Shown: positions 46,935 through 55,957 of the stretch, in pieces
Layout: each line of letters starts with the position of its first letter
How positions within the stretch are numbered: the first letter of the stretch is position 1
Position numbers and translations under genes: made by a program
Virus record (IMG/VR): IMGVR_UViG_3300025000_000096
Location: 1 to 64,000 of that record
DNA length: 64,000 nt
Reading direction: 5' to 3' (one strand)
Origin: a virus
The notes under the pieces: model-generated
Database searches by the model: none
Seen by the model: the letters and a program-made list of their open reading frames with translations, nothing else
What the model was told of the DNA's origin: nothing

Positions 46935-47712
46935 GGGTGGTTTTACCAACCGGGGCTTTGCAAACACTAGACTAAACGACTGGTCTGGGTGGGTAAGCTC
47001 ATATAACCAGTCTCCGTTCGTCATAATGATGGAACTGAGAATGGTGAACCTAAAGGGGGTGGAGGCCGGACCAGAAGCGTATGACGCTGCGGTACTTGCC
47101 TCTTTGCGTGGGGCTGCTCGTGCTCTGGGAAAAGCTATTAGGGATGAGGCGCATGCTCGTCTTGAGCCAAAGAAAGATGCCAGTACTGTAGGTGCTTCTG
47201 GCGACACTATGAAGTCTGTTCGGTATAAAGACACTGGCAGAGCTGTCATAGTTTACGATGATGGCTCTGGTCAGCTTCCGTTCCTGGCAGATGATTCTCC
47301 AAGAAAAGGGCCGCCGAGCGAAAGCGTTGTTGCTGCTTGGATGCGTGCCAAAGGACTTCAGATCCAAATTATGGACAAGGATAAAAAGCCAGTAACTAAA
47401 AAGGCACCAAGCATTGGAGTTTCTAGGATAATCGGAAAAGCACCACAAGAGGCTCTTGCAAAAAAGAAGCCCCGAGACACTGAACAAATTGCCTTAAGAA
47501 AGATCGCCATGAGCATCTGGAAGAAGGGCAGAACATCTCTGCTTGACAAGCATCCACAGGGCAAGAAAGCCTACGATTTGTGGGATGAGCTGATGATCAA
47601 GGACCGTCAAATGGTGGATGAGATGGCACTGAAAGCCATAAACGGTGCGTCTGAAAGGCTTAAGTACTACATTGCCACAGGTAGGAAGCCAAGAATGACC
47701 AACATGGATTGA
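46927..47712 (+). CDS. HK97 gp10-like neck/tail-completion protein
   Basis: 261 aa from TTG 46927 (GGGAGAAG upstream, overlapping the previous gene). Contains the pattern LGKAIRDEAHARLEP...TGRAVIVYDDGSGQLPF seen in gp10-type proteins that close the head-tail joint; the C-terminal third is basic and helical. The start is uncertain. Confidence 0.55.
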   Translation: MAKGGFTNRGFANTRLNDWSGWVSSYNQSPFVIMMELRMVNLKGVEAGPEAYDAAVLASLRGAARALGKAIRDEAHARLEPKKDASTVGASGDTMKSVRYKDTGRAVIVYDDGSGQLPFLADDSPRKGPPSESVVAAWMRAKGLQIQIMDKDKKPVTKKAPSIGVSRIIGKAPQEALAKKKPRDTEQIALRKIAMSIWKKGRTSLLDKHPQGKKAYDLWDELMIKDRQMVDEMALKAINGASERLKYYIATGRKPRMTNMD

Positions 47713-47723
47713 GGAGAGAAGAC

Positions 47724-48170
47724 ATGTCATTTCAAGATTTAAGCGATGCTGTTCTTGGTGAAGTAAAAACAGCCTTTGCAAGCCTGGTAGAATACAAAGA
47801 TGCTATCCAGATGGGTGACCTGGACCGCATGTTAAATGTGGTCTTTGAGGGGAACAGCACAATAGGGATTATGCTGGACTTTGTAGGGGGTGTTCGAGAA
47901 GCGAATGCCCAATTTGCTGGTAAGCGCTGGCGCTGGAGCTGGGTAGGGGCTGTGATGATCCTGTACAAGGGTGAAGACGCCCTTATAGAAGACCAGCTGG
48001 CCCAGACCCTGGACATTTTAAGAACCTTAATGGTTGGGAACCACACATTGGGTGGTGCCGTGTTCGCCGGGCACGTTGTAAGCATCTCAACTCCTGAGAA
48101 AGTTGCGGTTGGTGACGGGGTTGCTTATTGGGTTCCGTTCAACATAGAAGTTACAGACAAGATACAATAG
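47724..48170 (+). CDS. putative tail terminator/neck protein
   Basis: 148 aa, ATG 47724 after GAGGAGAG. Alpha/beta protein with VAYWVPFNIEVTDKI at the end, like tail-terminator (gpU-type) proteins that cap the tail tube. Family assignment is by size and gene order. Confidence 0.55.
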   Translation: MSFQDLSDAVLGEVKTAFASLVEYKDAIQMGDLDRMLNVVFEGNSTIGIMLDFVGGVREANAQFAGKRWRWSWVGAVMILYKGEDALIEDQLAQTLDILRTLMVGNHTLGGAVFAGHVVSISTPEKVAVGDGVAYWVPFNIEVTDKIQ

Positions 48171-48178
48171 GAGGGCAC

Positions 48179-48601
48179 ATGCCTAAGAAACTAAAAAGTG
48201 AATCATTGGACATTGAAGAGTCTGTTTTTGAGGAGCCGGTTCTTGCAGAGGAAGAGACCCATCCTTTGGAAGAGGAGCTCCCTGTTGTTTTTGCATCAGA
48301 AGATCCAGAGTTCCCGGACGGTTGTCGCTTCTTTGACGAGAACGACTTCTACAAGTGGGCTCACGAAGCAAATATGCGCAAGCCGATCTACTCGGACGTT
48401 GTAGTGTTCTCTGGTGGGTTTTCATCCGCCCCCACACTTGAACGATTCGTGATCGGCCTGGCCCTCTCAAGGATGCACACAGGAGCAACAGCCTACCTTC
48501 CTGAGCGGTTGGGAGTTATTGCCCCCCTTGCTCAGTTCGGATTTAAAGAGACGGGGAATTTGGCTCCGGTAGGCTTTGTAGCGTACTTAAAGGTGCGGTG
48601 A
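48179..48601 (+). CDS. tail-region protein, 140 aa
   Basis: ATG 48179 after AGGAGG. Very acidic N-terminal third (residues 1-45), then an alpha/beta domain. Lies between the tail terminator and tail tube genes. Function unknown; could be a tail completion factor. Confidence 0.6.
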   Translation: MPKKLKSESLDIEESVFEEPVLAEEETHPLEEELPVVFASEDPEFPDGCRFFDENDFYKWAHEANMRKPIYSDVVVFSGGFSSAPTLERFVIGLALSRMHTGATAYLPERLGVIAPLAQFGFKETGNLAPVGFVAYLKVR

Positions 48602-48607
48602 TTGTAG
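48601..48607 (+). promoter_or_regulatory. ATTGTAG motif
   Basis: Copy in the intergenic gap about 98 nt before the tail tube gene. Confidence 0.5.
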
Positions 48608-48704
48608 TCAATGAGCACGAGAGGATTTGAGAGCAAAAATATGGGGCTTCCTATTGAGAATATGGAGGACACACGTACACATAATTTCATAGGAGGAACA
48701 ACTT

Positions 48705-49121
48705 ATGTCAGCTATCGTAGGCATTGACGCAAAAGTAGATATGTCATTGGACAGTGGGGCGACCTGGGCAACCTTGCCCGAGCGCAACGAATTTACAATC
48801 TCCATTTCGGTGGATGTTGCAGAGCGAAAGCCGTTCGTAGCCAGCCTGTCTGATGCTTGGGTCTTCAAAGCGAGGACCTGGATGAACTGGAGTGGAAGTC
48901 TGCAGGGTTATTTTGACGACGCAGACGACACCATCTTCACCAATATGAAGTTGGGAGAAACTGTACGGCTTCGCTTCTTTGACAGCCGGGCAACCCTGAC
49001 CAAGTACTGGGAAGGTGACGTGCTTCTGACCAACGTCGAGCACGCAGTTACCACAGAAGATTTTGCGACCTTGAGCGTAGATTTCGAAGGCGTTGGCGCC
49101 CTTTCACGAGTGACCAGCTAA
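48705..49121 (+). CDS. major tail (tube) protein
   Basis: 138 aa, ATG after AGGAGG, the best ribosome site in the tail operon, as expected for an abundant protein. Sandwich-like beta pattern: FTISISVDVAERK, WSGSLQGYFDDAD, WEGDVLLTNVEHAVTTEDFATLSVDFEG, typical of siphovirus tube proteins. Forms the stacked hexamer tube around the tape measure. Followed by a terminator-like hairpin. Confidence 0.8.
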   Translation: MSAIVGIDAKVDMSLDSGATWATLPERNEFTISISVDVAERKPFVASLSDAWVFKARTWMNWSGSLQGYFDDADDTIFTNMKLGETVRLRFFDSRATLTKYWEGDVLLTNVEHAVTTEDFATLSVDFEGVGALSRVTS

Positions 49122-49141
49122 CCCGAATATCATCTATCCAA

Positions 49142-49178
49142 GTGCCCGTAGCTATTTCTAGTAGTTACGGGCACTATT
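49142..49178 (+). terminator. hairpin after the tail tube gene
   Basis: 9-bp stem GTGCCCGTA/TACGGGCAC with a 15-nt loop, then TATTTGTTTC. A partial terminator that would raise tube protein over the downstream genes. Confidence 0.65.
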
Positions 49179-49200
49179 TGTTTCTTTAGGAGTTTTGAGA

Positions 49201-49566
49201 ATGTCTGAATACAAAGTTTTGGTTGGCGCAGTAGAGTACGATCTTGTCAAGAAAGGTCGAGCACAGGCTGAGCAGGTTGGCTTGTTGAGCAAGTGGCTGA
49301 GCGTTTACGGTGGGGCGATCAAAGTGGATGGGGCTCTTGAGAACGGGCTGGACCTTGTAAAGGCCATCACAGGGGCGCTGTCAGCGGATGCTCTGCTCGC
49401 ACTGTTCGTGGTTGTTACCGGCTGCACACCCGCAGAGGCAGAGGAGCACTTTGACGTTGGAATCTTGTTAGATTCTGTGATCATCATTTACGAGAACCAG
49501 GAGCACATTAAAAAGGTCCTGTCTCGTTTTTTCTCCGTAGAATCCTCTCTGAACGCTTCGGAGTAA
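49201..49566 (+). CDS. tail assembly chaperone (gpG-like)
   Basis: 121 aa, ATG 49201 after TTTAGGAG. Helical, acidic protein located between tail tube and tape measure, the fixed place of the gpG chaperone. Near its end is the slippery T-TTT-TTC. Coats and folds the tape measure protein during tail assembly. Confidence 0.75.
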   Translation: MSEYKVLVGAVEYDLVKKGRAQAEQVGLLSKWLSVYGGAIKVDGALENGLDLVKAITGALSADALLALFVVVTGCTPAEAEEHFDVGILLDSVIIIYENQEHIKKVLSRFFSVESSLNASE

Positions 49567-49952
49567 GGGTTCTTCACGAAATCAGGAAAGCGTATGGCTG
49601 GACTGATGACGTTATCCTGGATCAGGTAGAGCTGTATGGGCTAGGCTGGATAGAGGAAACATTCAAGCTGATTAGAGAAGACTATGTGTCGGATCTGCGC
49701 TGGCTATCAGCCATGCTCCCATTGGCACGAACACCAATGGACAGAAAGGCCGGACAGTCTCTTCAGAAGCACCAAGAAAAGCTTGGGCGAATCCTAGACA
49801 GCCTGGTTCCTTGGCAGAAGACTGCACAATTTAATGCTTTAAGGCGCAAGAATAAGCAACTCGGGCGTGGGAAAGAGACGCAGATTATAGTAATGCTGGA
49901 CGGAGACATGGCGAACAATCCGTTATTTAAAGATGCTGCAATAGGAAAATAA
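49201..49952 (+). CDS. tail assembly chaperone gpGT by -1 frameshift
   Basis: About 250 aa. Ribosomes slipping -1 at 49527-49533 continue in an overlapping frame (F-L-R-R-I-L...) through 49952, adding about 139 residues that end before the tape measure start. This matches the conserved gpG/gpGT arrangement of siphoviruses. The downstream frame lacks its own plausible start and ribosome site. Confidence 0.75.
49527..49533 (+). promoter_or_regulatory. -1 frameshift heptamer T-TTT-TTC
   Basis: Canonical X-XXY-YYZ slippery site in the chaperone frame, 11 codons before its stop. Confidence 0.8.
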
Positions 49953-49955
49953 CGA

Positions 49956-52900
49956 ATGCCAACTTCACAGATAGTAATTGCTTATAAGGGAACGGGGCTT
50001 ACTCAAGTTATTGCTGGAGTTAGCAAGGTACGTGCGGCCATGGCTGCGCCAATAAAGACACCTATGCAGGTTGTCCCCACAAGTGCTGCTCCGGTTTCTC
50101 AAAATCAAGCAGGAATAAACGCCCTAAAAGCCAGCCTCCCACAGGCAGGGCAAGCCCCCGCAGCGCTGGCGACTGGGCTAGGGAAGGTTGTTGCAGCTGC
50201 CAATGCCGCAGCCCCAGCTATACGGGCTGTTGCAGCTGCCATAACTGCGGTTAACAATGCCGCAGCATCCCCCGCCACCCAAGCTCTTGCTGCAGAGAGC
50301 AAAAAAGACGCTGCTGACCAGGAAGCGCTCCACAAGAGGATTATAGGTTGGCAAAAAGCCCAGGCTAAAGAGGCTCAGAAAGCGGCAGCAGACAAGGAAA
50401 AGGCTGCTAAGAAGGCTGAGCAGGCGGTTAAGAAGCTCGCATCGGAAGAGAAGAAGGCCGGTCAAGAAGCTAACAGGTCAGCTGCTGCTGTTGAGTCCGG
50501 CTTTAGGAGGGTTGAGCGATCTGTCCTAAAAGCGGCGAACGTGGTTACCAGTTTTGGCAACCAGGCTCGCATGGTTTTGCAAGGTATAATGTCTATATCA
50601 AAGGCGTTCTCTATGACCGTTACACCAGCGATCATAGGGGCTTTTGTCTATTCTGGAAAAGCTGCTATCGACTTTGATGAGTCCCTTGTTAGGGTGGCTA
50701 AGACAACTGGAATAACCGGCAAGAACTTTACAAAGCTCTCCTCACATCTGAGGGAATTGGCACTCCACACATCTACCTCTGTAGTTGACCTTGCGAAGAT
50801 TGCTGAGCAGTTGGGACAGGTTGGTGTAACAGACGTTGATCGAATTAAAGAGCTCACGCACACATTTGACATGCTGTCCACGTCCACAGATATTTCAGCT
50901 GACACGGTTGGTATCTCCATGGGTAGGATTGCAAACGCCTTTGGTATTGATCTAAACACTGCAGAGGGCACAACCCAGATTGCCAAGCTGTCGTCTGTCA
51001 TCAACCGGCTAGAAAACGAGATGGCGGCCACTGCTCCACAAATCCTGGACTTCATGGACACCTTTGCCCAGACTGGATCGCTGTTTAAAACAGATGACCC
51101 TCTCAAATTTGCTGCACAAATGGCTGGGCTTGGCTCTACACTGACCTCTGTTGGCTTCTCATCATCAGAGGCAGGCACAGCTATGCGTAGGTTCTTGGCT
51201 GAGATTGTCCAGAACGTGGACAAGGTTCAGGACCTTATGGGTGGGATTAAGGGCTGGGGCTCTGAGCAGGAGATTCTGAATAGGATCAACACGGATGCTG
51301 TTCAGGTTGTGCAAGAACTGGCCGCTGCTGCTGGAAATGGAAATGGTGCTGCGCAAGTCTTGTTCAAGACTTTGGAGGTTGGTGGAGATCGAGGCGGAAA
51401 GGCTTGGGCAGCCCTTGCGTCAAGCACGGACCTTGCAGGGAAGTCTATTGCCCTTGTAAACGACGAATTAAAAGCAGGCAACTCTCTGTATTGGGAGCAC
51501 CAAAGGGCTCTTCTTTCTACGAAGGGTCAGCTTGGCGTTTTGCGGAACGGGTTTAACGAGGTTGTGCTCGTGCTGGGCGACACCCTTCTCCCAGTGATCA
51601 ACCAGGTTATCCAGACAATTATCCCCCTTGTAAGAACATTGGCAAAGAGCTTCCAAACAATGTCAGAAAAGAATAAGCTGATGATTGTTGGGCTTGCCAT
51701 GCTGGTGGCCGTTGCTGGTCCAGTTGTACTGTTCCTATCCCAGATCGGGTTTGGCCTGGCTATGGCAAGTGTGGCTGCTGGTGGGTTTGTAAAGAACATT
51801 CTGCAGATAGCCTTTGCAGTTGCTCGTTTATTCCGGGGAATTGTGCCTCTTGGAAAGATTATAGCCTCTTTCGGTTCCCTATTCAAGAAAGCTGGCGTGG
51901 CTATTAAGGGCTTTGGGGGCTTGTTCGGCACGCTAACCAGCTTGTTTGGCTCCTTTGGTGGGGCTATTTCTGGTTTTGTGTCTGGTCTGTTTTCTGCTGC
52001 AAGCGCCGTGTTTGTGGTTATTGGCTCTGCTGTCGGCTTCCTGATTGGCGGAGTTGTAAAAGCTATGGGGGTTGGGGAAGAAATTGCAGAGTTCTTCTTC
52101 CAGCTTGCGTCAAACGCCCGTGAATGGGGCGCCAACATTGTAAACACGTTTGCAGGTGGAATGCTGTCAGCGGTTGCCACCACCCTTGCAAATGTTATGC
52201 AGTCTATTGGTAACTTTATTGGAAAGTACCTGGCTGGAAATTCTCCGCCAGACATGGGTCCGCTCTCTCACATTGACTTGTGGGGCAAGAACGTATTTGA
52301 CGCTTTTCTTGAGGGATTCAAGCAGGCGGACTTTGGCGTTCTTGCTGATATTGGCGAGCGGATCAAGAGAATCATAGACACCTTTGTAAAGGTGGGATTG
52401 GCCGGGGATCAGGACCCATTCAAGTTTACGCTGGAAGCAAGAAAGAACCTGGCAGAGCTGATCAAGGTCTTTAACGAGACTGGGAAGATTTCAGAAGAGC
52501 TTTTGGCTGCCACTGTAAAAGATGTTGGTGAGCAGAAAGAGGAAGTCAGCAAGCTGGTTGTCCTCTGGTTGAAGTACAACAAGATCCAGCAGGACCTGGC
52601 CGATCTGGAGAAGCGCAAGAAGGGTGTCCTTAAGGGCTACGAAGCAGAGGTAGCTCTGATTGCGAAAAGCAACATGTCCGCCGAAGAAAAGGTGGAAGCT
52701 ATCCGGGCGGCTATGCGTGGGCGGAACGATGAGCTTAGGGTCATTGAGCAGGAGAAAGAGGGCCTTGAGGAACAGGAAGATGCTGCTAAAGGACTGTTAG
52801 AAGTTCAAAAAGAAATGCTTGAGGCTATGCAGCGGCAAGACGAACTTCAACTGGGCTTGATAGACGCTTTAAAGGGGGGCTCAGACGACCCGAATATTGG

Positions 52901-54485
52901 CGGGAAGGCTTGGACGCTGCCAGAGGGTGTGTTTGACGGTATCCGAAATGCTATCCAGGGATTTGAGACCCTTGAAGAGAAGATAGGCAGAGCCCAACTT
53001 AAGTGGGAAGCGTTCCTTGCTGGTTTGCAGGGTACAGGGGACCGTCCAGAATGGATTATGCCTACGGACCAGGGTGGTGTTGGTAGAAATGGGATAGTCG
53101 AGGATGTTGGAGGAACCCCGACAGACTTCTTTGACCAGCAGAAAGCCTTTGATTTTGGTGCGAAGATTAAGGCCCAGATAGACATTGCTAGGGGTGCTTT
53201 TGATAGCGTCTTTGGCGAGGGTGGCTCTATTTCTGGCCTGTTTAATGGCCTATTTGGTGAGGGTGGCACTGTAGGAACCCTGCTTACTGGGTTATTCGGG
53301 GAGGGAGGAACCCTAACAAAGTCTTTGGATGAGCTCCCAGGGAAGATAACTGCGGCGTTTACGGGAATAGTTGTTCCTCAAGCGCTATTAGACATAGCAG
53401 CGGCTTTCCAGAAAGGCTTCGACTGGGCTAACCTATTTTTCGACAAGGTAAACAGCTGGATTACCCTGGTTGGTTTTGACCTTGTTCTGGATGGGATAGC
53501 GGAAGCACTGACGAATATTGGCCTATCTTTCGACACCAATAAAGGAAAATGGGATGCCTTCTCAATTGTTGTTGGGGCCATTGCCTTTTCCCTTGGCGTT
53601 ATTGCCGCTGCCCTTCTTCCAATTGCTTTGCTGATTGTACTTCTTGGCGGGGTAATTACCTTGTTTATTGCGAAGCTGTTTGAGGCTTGGCTGTTCCTAG
53701 GTGAGCTTAAGGACATGCTCGCAAAGATAGTAGAGCTGGTTTTGCTGAAGGTTATCACCGGGTTTAATGAGGTTAAAGACTTTCTACACGGGTGGTTTGA
53801 TGACAGGAAAATGGACTTTGTTGCCTTTCTGTGGACGATTGGGGATAAGGTACGGGCTGGCCTGGCAAAGGTTGTTGAGGGGTGGATTTGGATCTTCACA
53901 GTCATCAGAAATAGGCTTGTTGAGTTCTTCGCACATGTCGAGAGCGGCTGGACAAAGCTATTAAACACTGTAAAGGGCTTTATCGAGACAAAGGTTGCGG
54001 AGTGGAAGGCCCTATTTGAAACTAAAATCTCCGAAATTCAGTCTCTGTTTTCGGTAGACACTTTAAAGACGGCTGGCGTAAACCTTATCCAGGGTTTGTG
54101 GAACGGAATATCTGAAAAGTGGGAAGAGTTCAAAAAGTGGTGGGCAGCCGCCTCTTCTGGTATACTGGAAACCATAAAGGATATTTTCAACATTCAATCC
54201 CCATCTGTGGTTATGGAGGGAGTTGGCAAGAACATTGGCGCTGGCCTTGAGAACGGTCTTTCTGCCTCCATGGACTCTGCAAAGGCTGCGTTCTCTGCCA
54301 GCCTGGGCGGGATGATCAACGAGCCAGTTGGTGCGGGTGCTGGGGTTTCCGGTGGTGGAATGACTCTGGTATTCAACAGAGATTCTGTCCGTTCAGATGC
54401 CGACATAAAGGCAATTGCTGATCAGGTTCAGCGTGTGTATGAGAAGAAGGCCCGAGGGGCAATGAATATGCGAGGTAGCAAGTAA
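49956..54485 (+). CDS. tape measure protein
   Basis: 1,509 aa. Long helical/coiled-coil N-terminus rich in A, Q and K (residues about 90-190), a conserved TP901-type segment with KLSSHLRELALHTSTS and FGI repeats, several hydrophobic patches (about 570-720 and 1,200-1,250), and a C-terminal amphipathic region. Its length predicts a tail of roughly 200 nm or more by the usual 0.15 nm per residue. Passed through the tube at ejection. Confidence 0.92.
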   Translation: MPTSQIVIAYKGTGLTQVIAGVSKVRAAMAAPIKTPMQVVPTSAAPVSQNQAGINALKASLPQAGQAPAALATGLGKVVAAANAAAPAIRAVAAAITAVNNAAASPATQALAAESKKDAADQEALHKRIIGWQKAQAKEAQKAAADKEKAAKKAEQAVKKLASEEKKAGQEANRSAAAVESGFRRVERSVLKAANVVTSFGNQARMVLQGIMSISKAFSMTVTPAIIGAFVYSGKAAIDFDESLVRVAKTTGITGKNFTKLSSHLRELALHTSTSVVDLAKIAEQLGQVGVTDVDRIKELTHTFDMLSTSTDISADTVGISMGRIANAFGIDLNTAEGTTQIAKLSSVINRLENEMAATAPQILDFMDTFAQTGSLFKTDDPLKFAAQMAGLGSTLTSVGFSSSEAGTAMRRFLAEIVQNVDKVQDLMGGIKGWGSEQEILNRINTDAVQVVQELAAAAGNGNGAAQVLFKTLEVGGDRGGKAWAALASSTDLAGKSIALVNDELKAGNSLYWEHQRALLSTKGQLGVLRNGFNEVVLVLGDTLLPVINQVIQTIIPLVRTLAKSFQTMSEKNKLMIVGLAMLVAVAGPVVLFLSQIGFGLAMASVAAGGFVKNILQIAFAVARLFRGIVPLGKIIASFGSLFKKAGVAIKGFGGLFGTLTSLFGSFGGAISGFVSGLFSAASAVFVVIGSAVGFLIGGVVKAMGVGEEIAEFFFQLASNAREWGANIVNTFAGGMLSAVATTLANVMQSIGNFIGKYLAGNSPPDMGPLSHIDLWGKNVFDAFLEGFKQADFGVLADIGERIKRIIDTFVKVGLAGDQDPFKFTLEARKNLAELIKVFNETGKISEELLAATVKDVGEQKEEVSKLVVLWLKYNKIQQDLADLEKRKKGVLKGYEAEVALIAKSNMSAEEKVEAIRAAMRGRNDELRVIEQEKEGLEEQEDAAKGLLEVQKEMLEAMQRQDELQLGLIDALKGGSDDPNIGGKAWTLPEGVFDGIRNAIQGFETLEEKIGRAQLKWEAFLAGLQGTGDRPEWIMPTDQGGVGRNGIVEDVGGTPTDFFDQQKAFDFGAKIKAQIDIARGAFDSVFGEGGSISGLFNGLFGEGGTVGTLLTGLFGEGGTLTKSLDELPGKITAAFTGIVVPQALLDIAAAFQKGFDWANLFFDKVNSWITLVGFDLVLDGIAEALTNIGLSFDTNKGKWDAFSIVVGAIAFSLGVIAAALLPIALLIVLLGGVITLFIAKLFEAWLFLGELKDMLAKIVELVLLKVITGFNEVKDFLHGWFDDRKMDFVAFLWTIGDKVRAGLAKVVEGWIWIFTVIRNRLVEFFAHVESGWTKLLNTVKGFIETKVAEWKALFETKISEIQSLFSVDTLKTAGVNLIQGLWNGISEKWEEFKKWWAAASSGILETIKDIFNIQSPSVVMEGVGKNIGAGLENGLSASMDSAKAAFSASLGGMINEPVGAGAGVSGGGMTLVFNRDSVRSDADIKAIADQVQRVYEKKARGAMNMRGSK

Positions 54486-55957
54486 TGGCTTTTATTCTAA
54501 AACTTACAGATGGCACACTGGTTGCCGACTTCATATCAGCAGGTACGGGCTTTCATCTGGAAGATGCCGGGTTCAAGATCGGACCGGCTAAGCAGAAGGA
54601 GATGTGGGGTGGCGGCTCCATCTTTTCAAAGTCCGGTGCTCAAATTGTTGCAAACACACTTGAGAACCGGGAATTGGAAATTACATTTACCTTGTCTGGT
54701 GCAACCCCGGCAGCGCTGTCTACAGCCGCCTCTACGATTGAAAACCTGATAGAGGCTGCCAGGACCAGATCCAAAGATAGGATGGGGGCTCGGGTGGAAC
54801 TTCAGTATGCGTGGAATGCAGCAACGGCTACCACTTACTTTGAGGTAATTACTGGTGAAGTCCTTTGGCCGGACGATGTAATGTCCGTTGAGCAGATCCA
54901 CCAGGTAAATGCAGACGGAGACTTGGAGATTTGGGGCATGCAGCTGACTTTGACAGTGACTCCCGCAGCTTCCAATATCTCTCCTGTGAACGGGACACCA
55001 TTAGCTATCCAGCTTACAAACGGCAACGGAACAGACGTTACCACCGGCCTGGCTGTTTGGAATCATAACGACGCTGGCACTGGCCATGATAACTATGTAG
55101 AAATTGATGGTGCTGACCTTCTGGGAAATTACCCAATGAAGACCGTCTTAAGTTTGCAATCCGACTCTGGAGAGTCTGAAAAGACCAGCGTAGTTTACAT
55201 AGGCGCTCGGGTTGGCAGCTTTGCATTTAAGAGCATCCTAGAAGATGATGCAGCCTCTTATGCCAAAGGTAGCCCAACACCAACGGTGGATGTGGACTAC
55301 TCATCGGCTGGAACCCATACAGCGGTTTCCTTAACCTCTACCACGGGAGAGTCCTTGTTTAAATGGACGCTTACGGACCAGGAAACTGAGGATACTCGGG
55401 GGGCTTTCCGCTTCTTTGGGCGGGTGGCGCCGAGTACCCACTGGCCCAGCAATGCTAACTTCCGAGTCGTTGTTCTATATGGAACGACCAGCTTGTACGC
55501 TTCTGAGTGGCGTAAGCCTGTCAGCACAACCATCGAGCTCTTTGACTTGGGCACGATATTCTTGCCACCATGGCTGTCTGGTGTGTCCACTGCTTTGGCT
55601 GGATTGGTCATCTCATTGGAAGGCAAGTTGGACGCTGCAGGTACGCAGGCGGTTGATTTGGACTACGTAGCCCTCCTCCCCCAGGATGGTGGGTACCGGG
55701 TCTTAAAGTTTCGAACAACTGGAATGGCACAAACAGAGTACCTTATAGACGATGGCTGGGAGGACTCTGTGTACCACATAAACACCTCAGCTAAGAAAAC
55801 GGGCATCCCATTCGGAATTATGCAAAGGATTTCGTTGACCCCCGCAAAGGATGTTCGCTTGTACTTCCTAATGGAAGGAACTGCCCAAAATGCGGAAATT
55901 ACACGAAAGCTAAAGGTGATAGTTAACGTTGCTGGTCAGTATAACGGAGTGGCATAA
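54485..55957 (+). CDS. distal tail protein (Dit-like)
   Basis: 490 aa, start overlapping the tape measure stop. The N-terminal half (residues 1-165) resembles the tail-ring domain of Dit proteins; the C-terminal half (residues about 170-490) is a beta-rich jelly-roll/CBM-like extension. Position after the tape measure supports a hub role. Families are remote, so the call rests on order and fold-like features. Confidence 0.65.
   Translation: MAFILKLTDGTLVADFISAGTGFHLEDAGFKIGPAKQKEMWGGGSIFSKSGAQIVANTLENRELEITFTLSGATPAALSTAASTIENLIEAARTRSKDRMGARVELQYAWNAATATTYFEVITGEVLWPDDVMSVEQIHQVNADGDLEIWGMQLTLTVTPAASNISPVNGTPLAIQLTNGNGTDVTTGLAVWNHNDAGTGHDNYVEIDGADLLGNYPMKTVLSLQSDSGESEKTSVVYIGARVGSFAFKSILEDDAASYAKGSPTPTVDVDYSSAGTHTAVSLTSTTGESLFKWTLTDQETEDTRGAFRFFGRVAPSTHWPSNANFRVVVLYGTTSLYASEWRKPVSTTIELFDLGTIFLPPWLSGVSTALAGLVISLEGKLDAAGTQAVDLDYVALLPQDGGYRVLKFRTTGMAQTEYLIDDGWEDSVYHINTSAKKTGIPFGIMQRISLTPAKDVRLYFLMEGTAQNAEITRKLKVIVNVAGQYNGVA

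Noticed and set aside
49686-49952. Separate gene starting at ATG 49686
   Set aside because: No ribosome site, and the frame extends upstream to the slippery heptamer, so it is the tail of the gpGT frameshift product.
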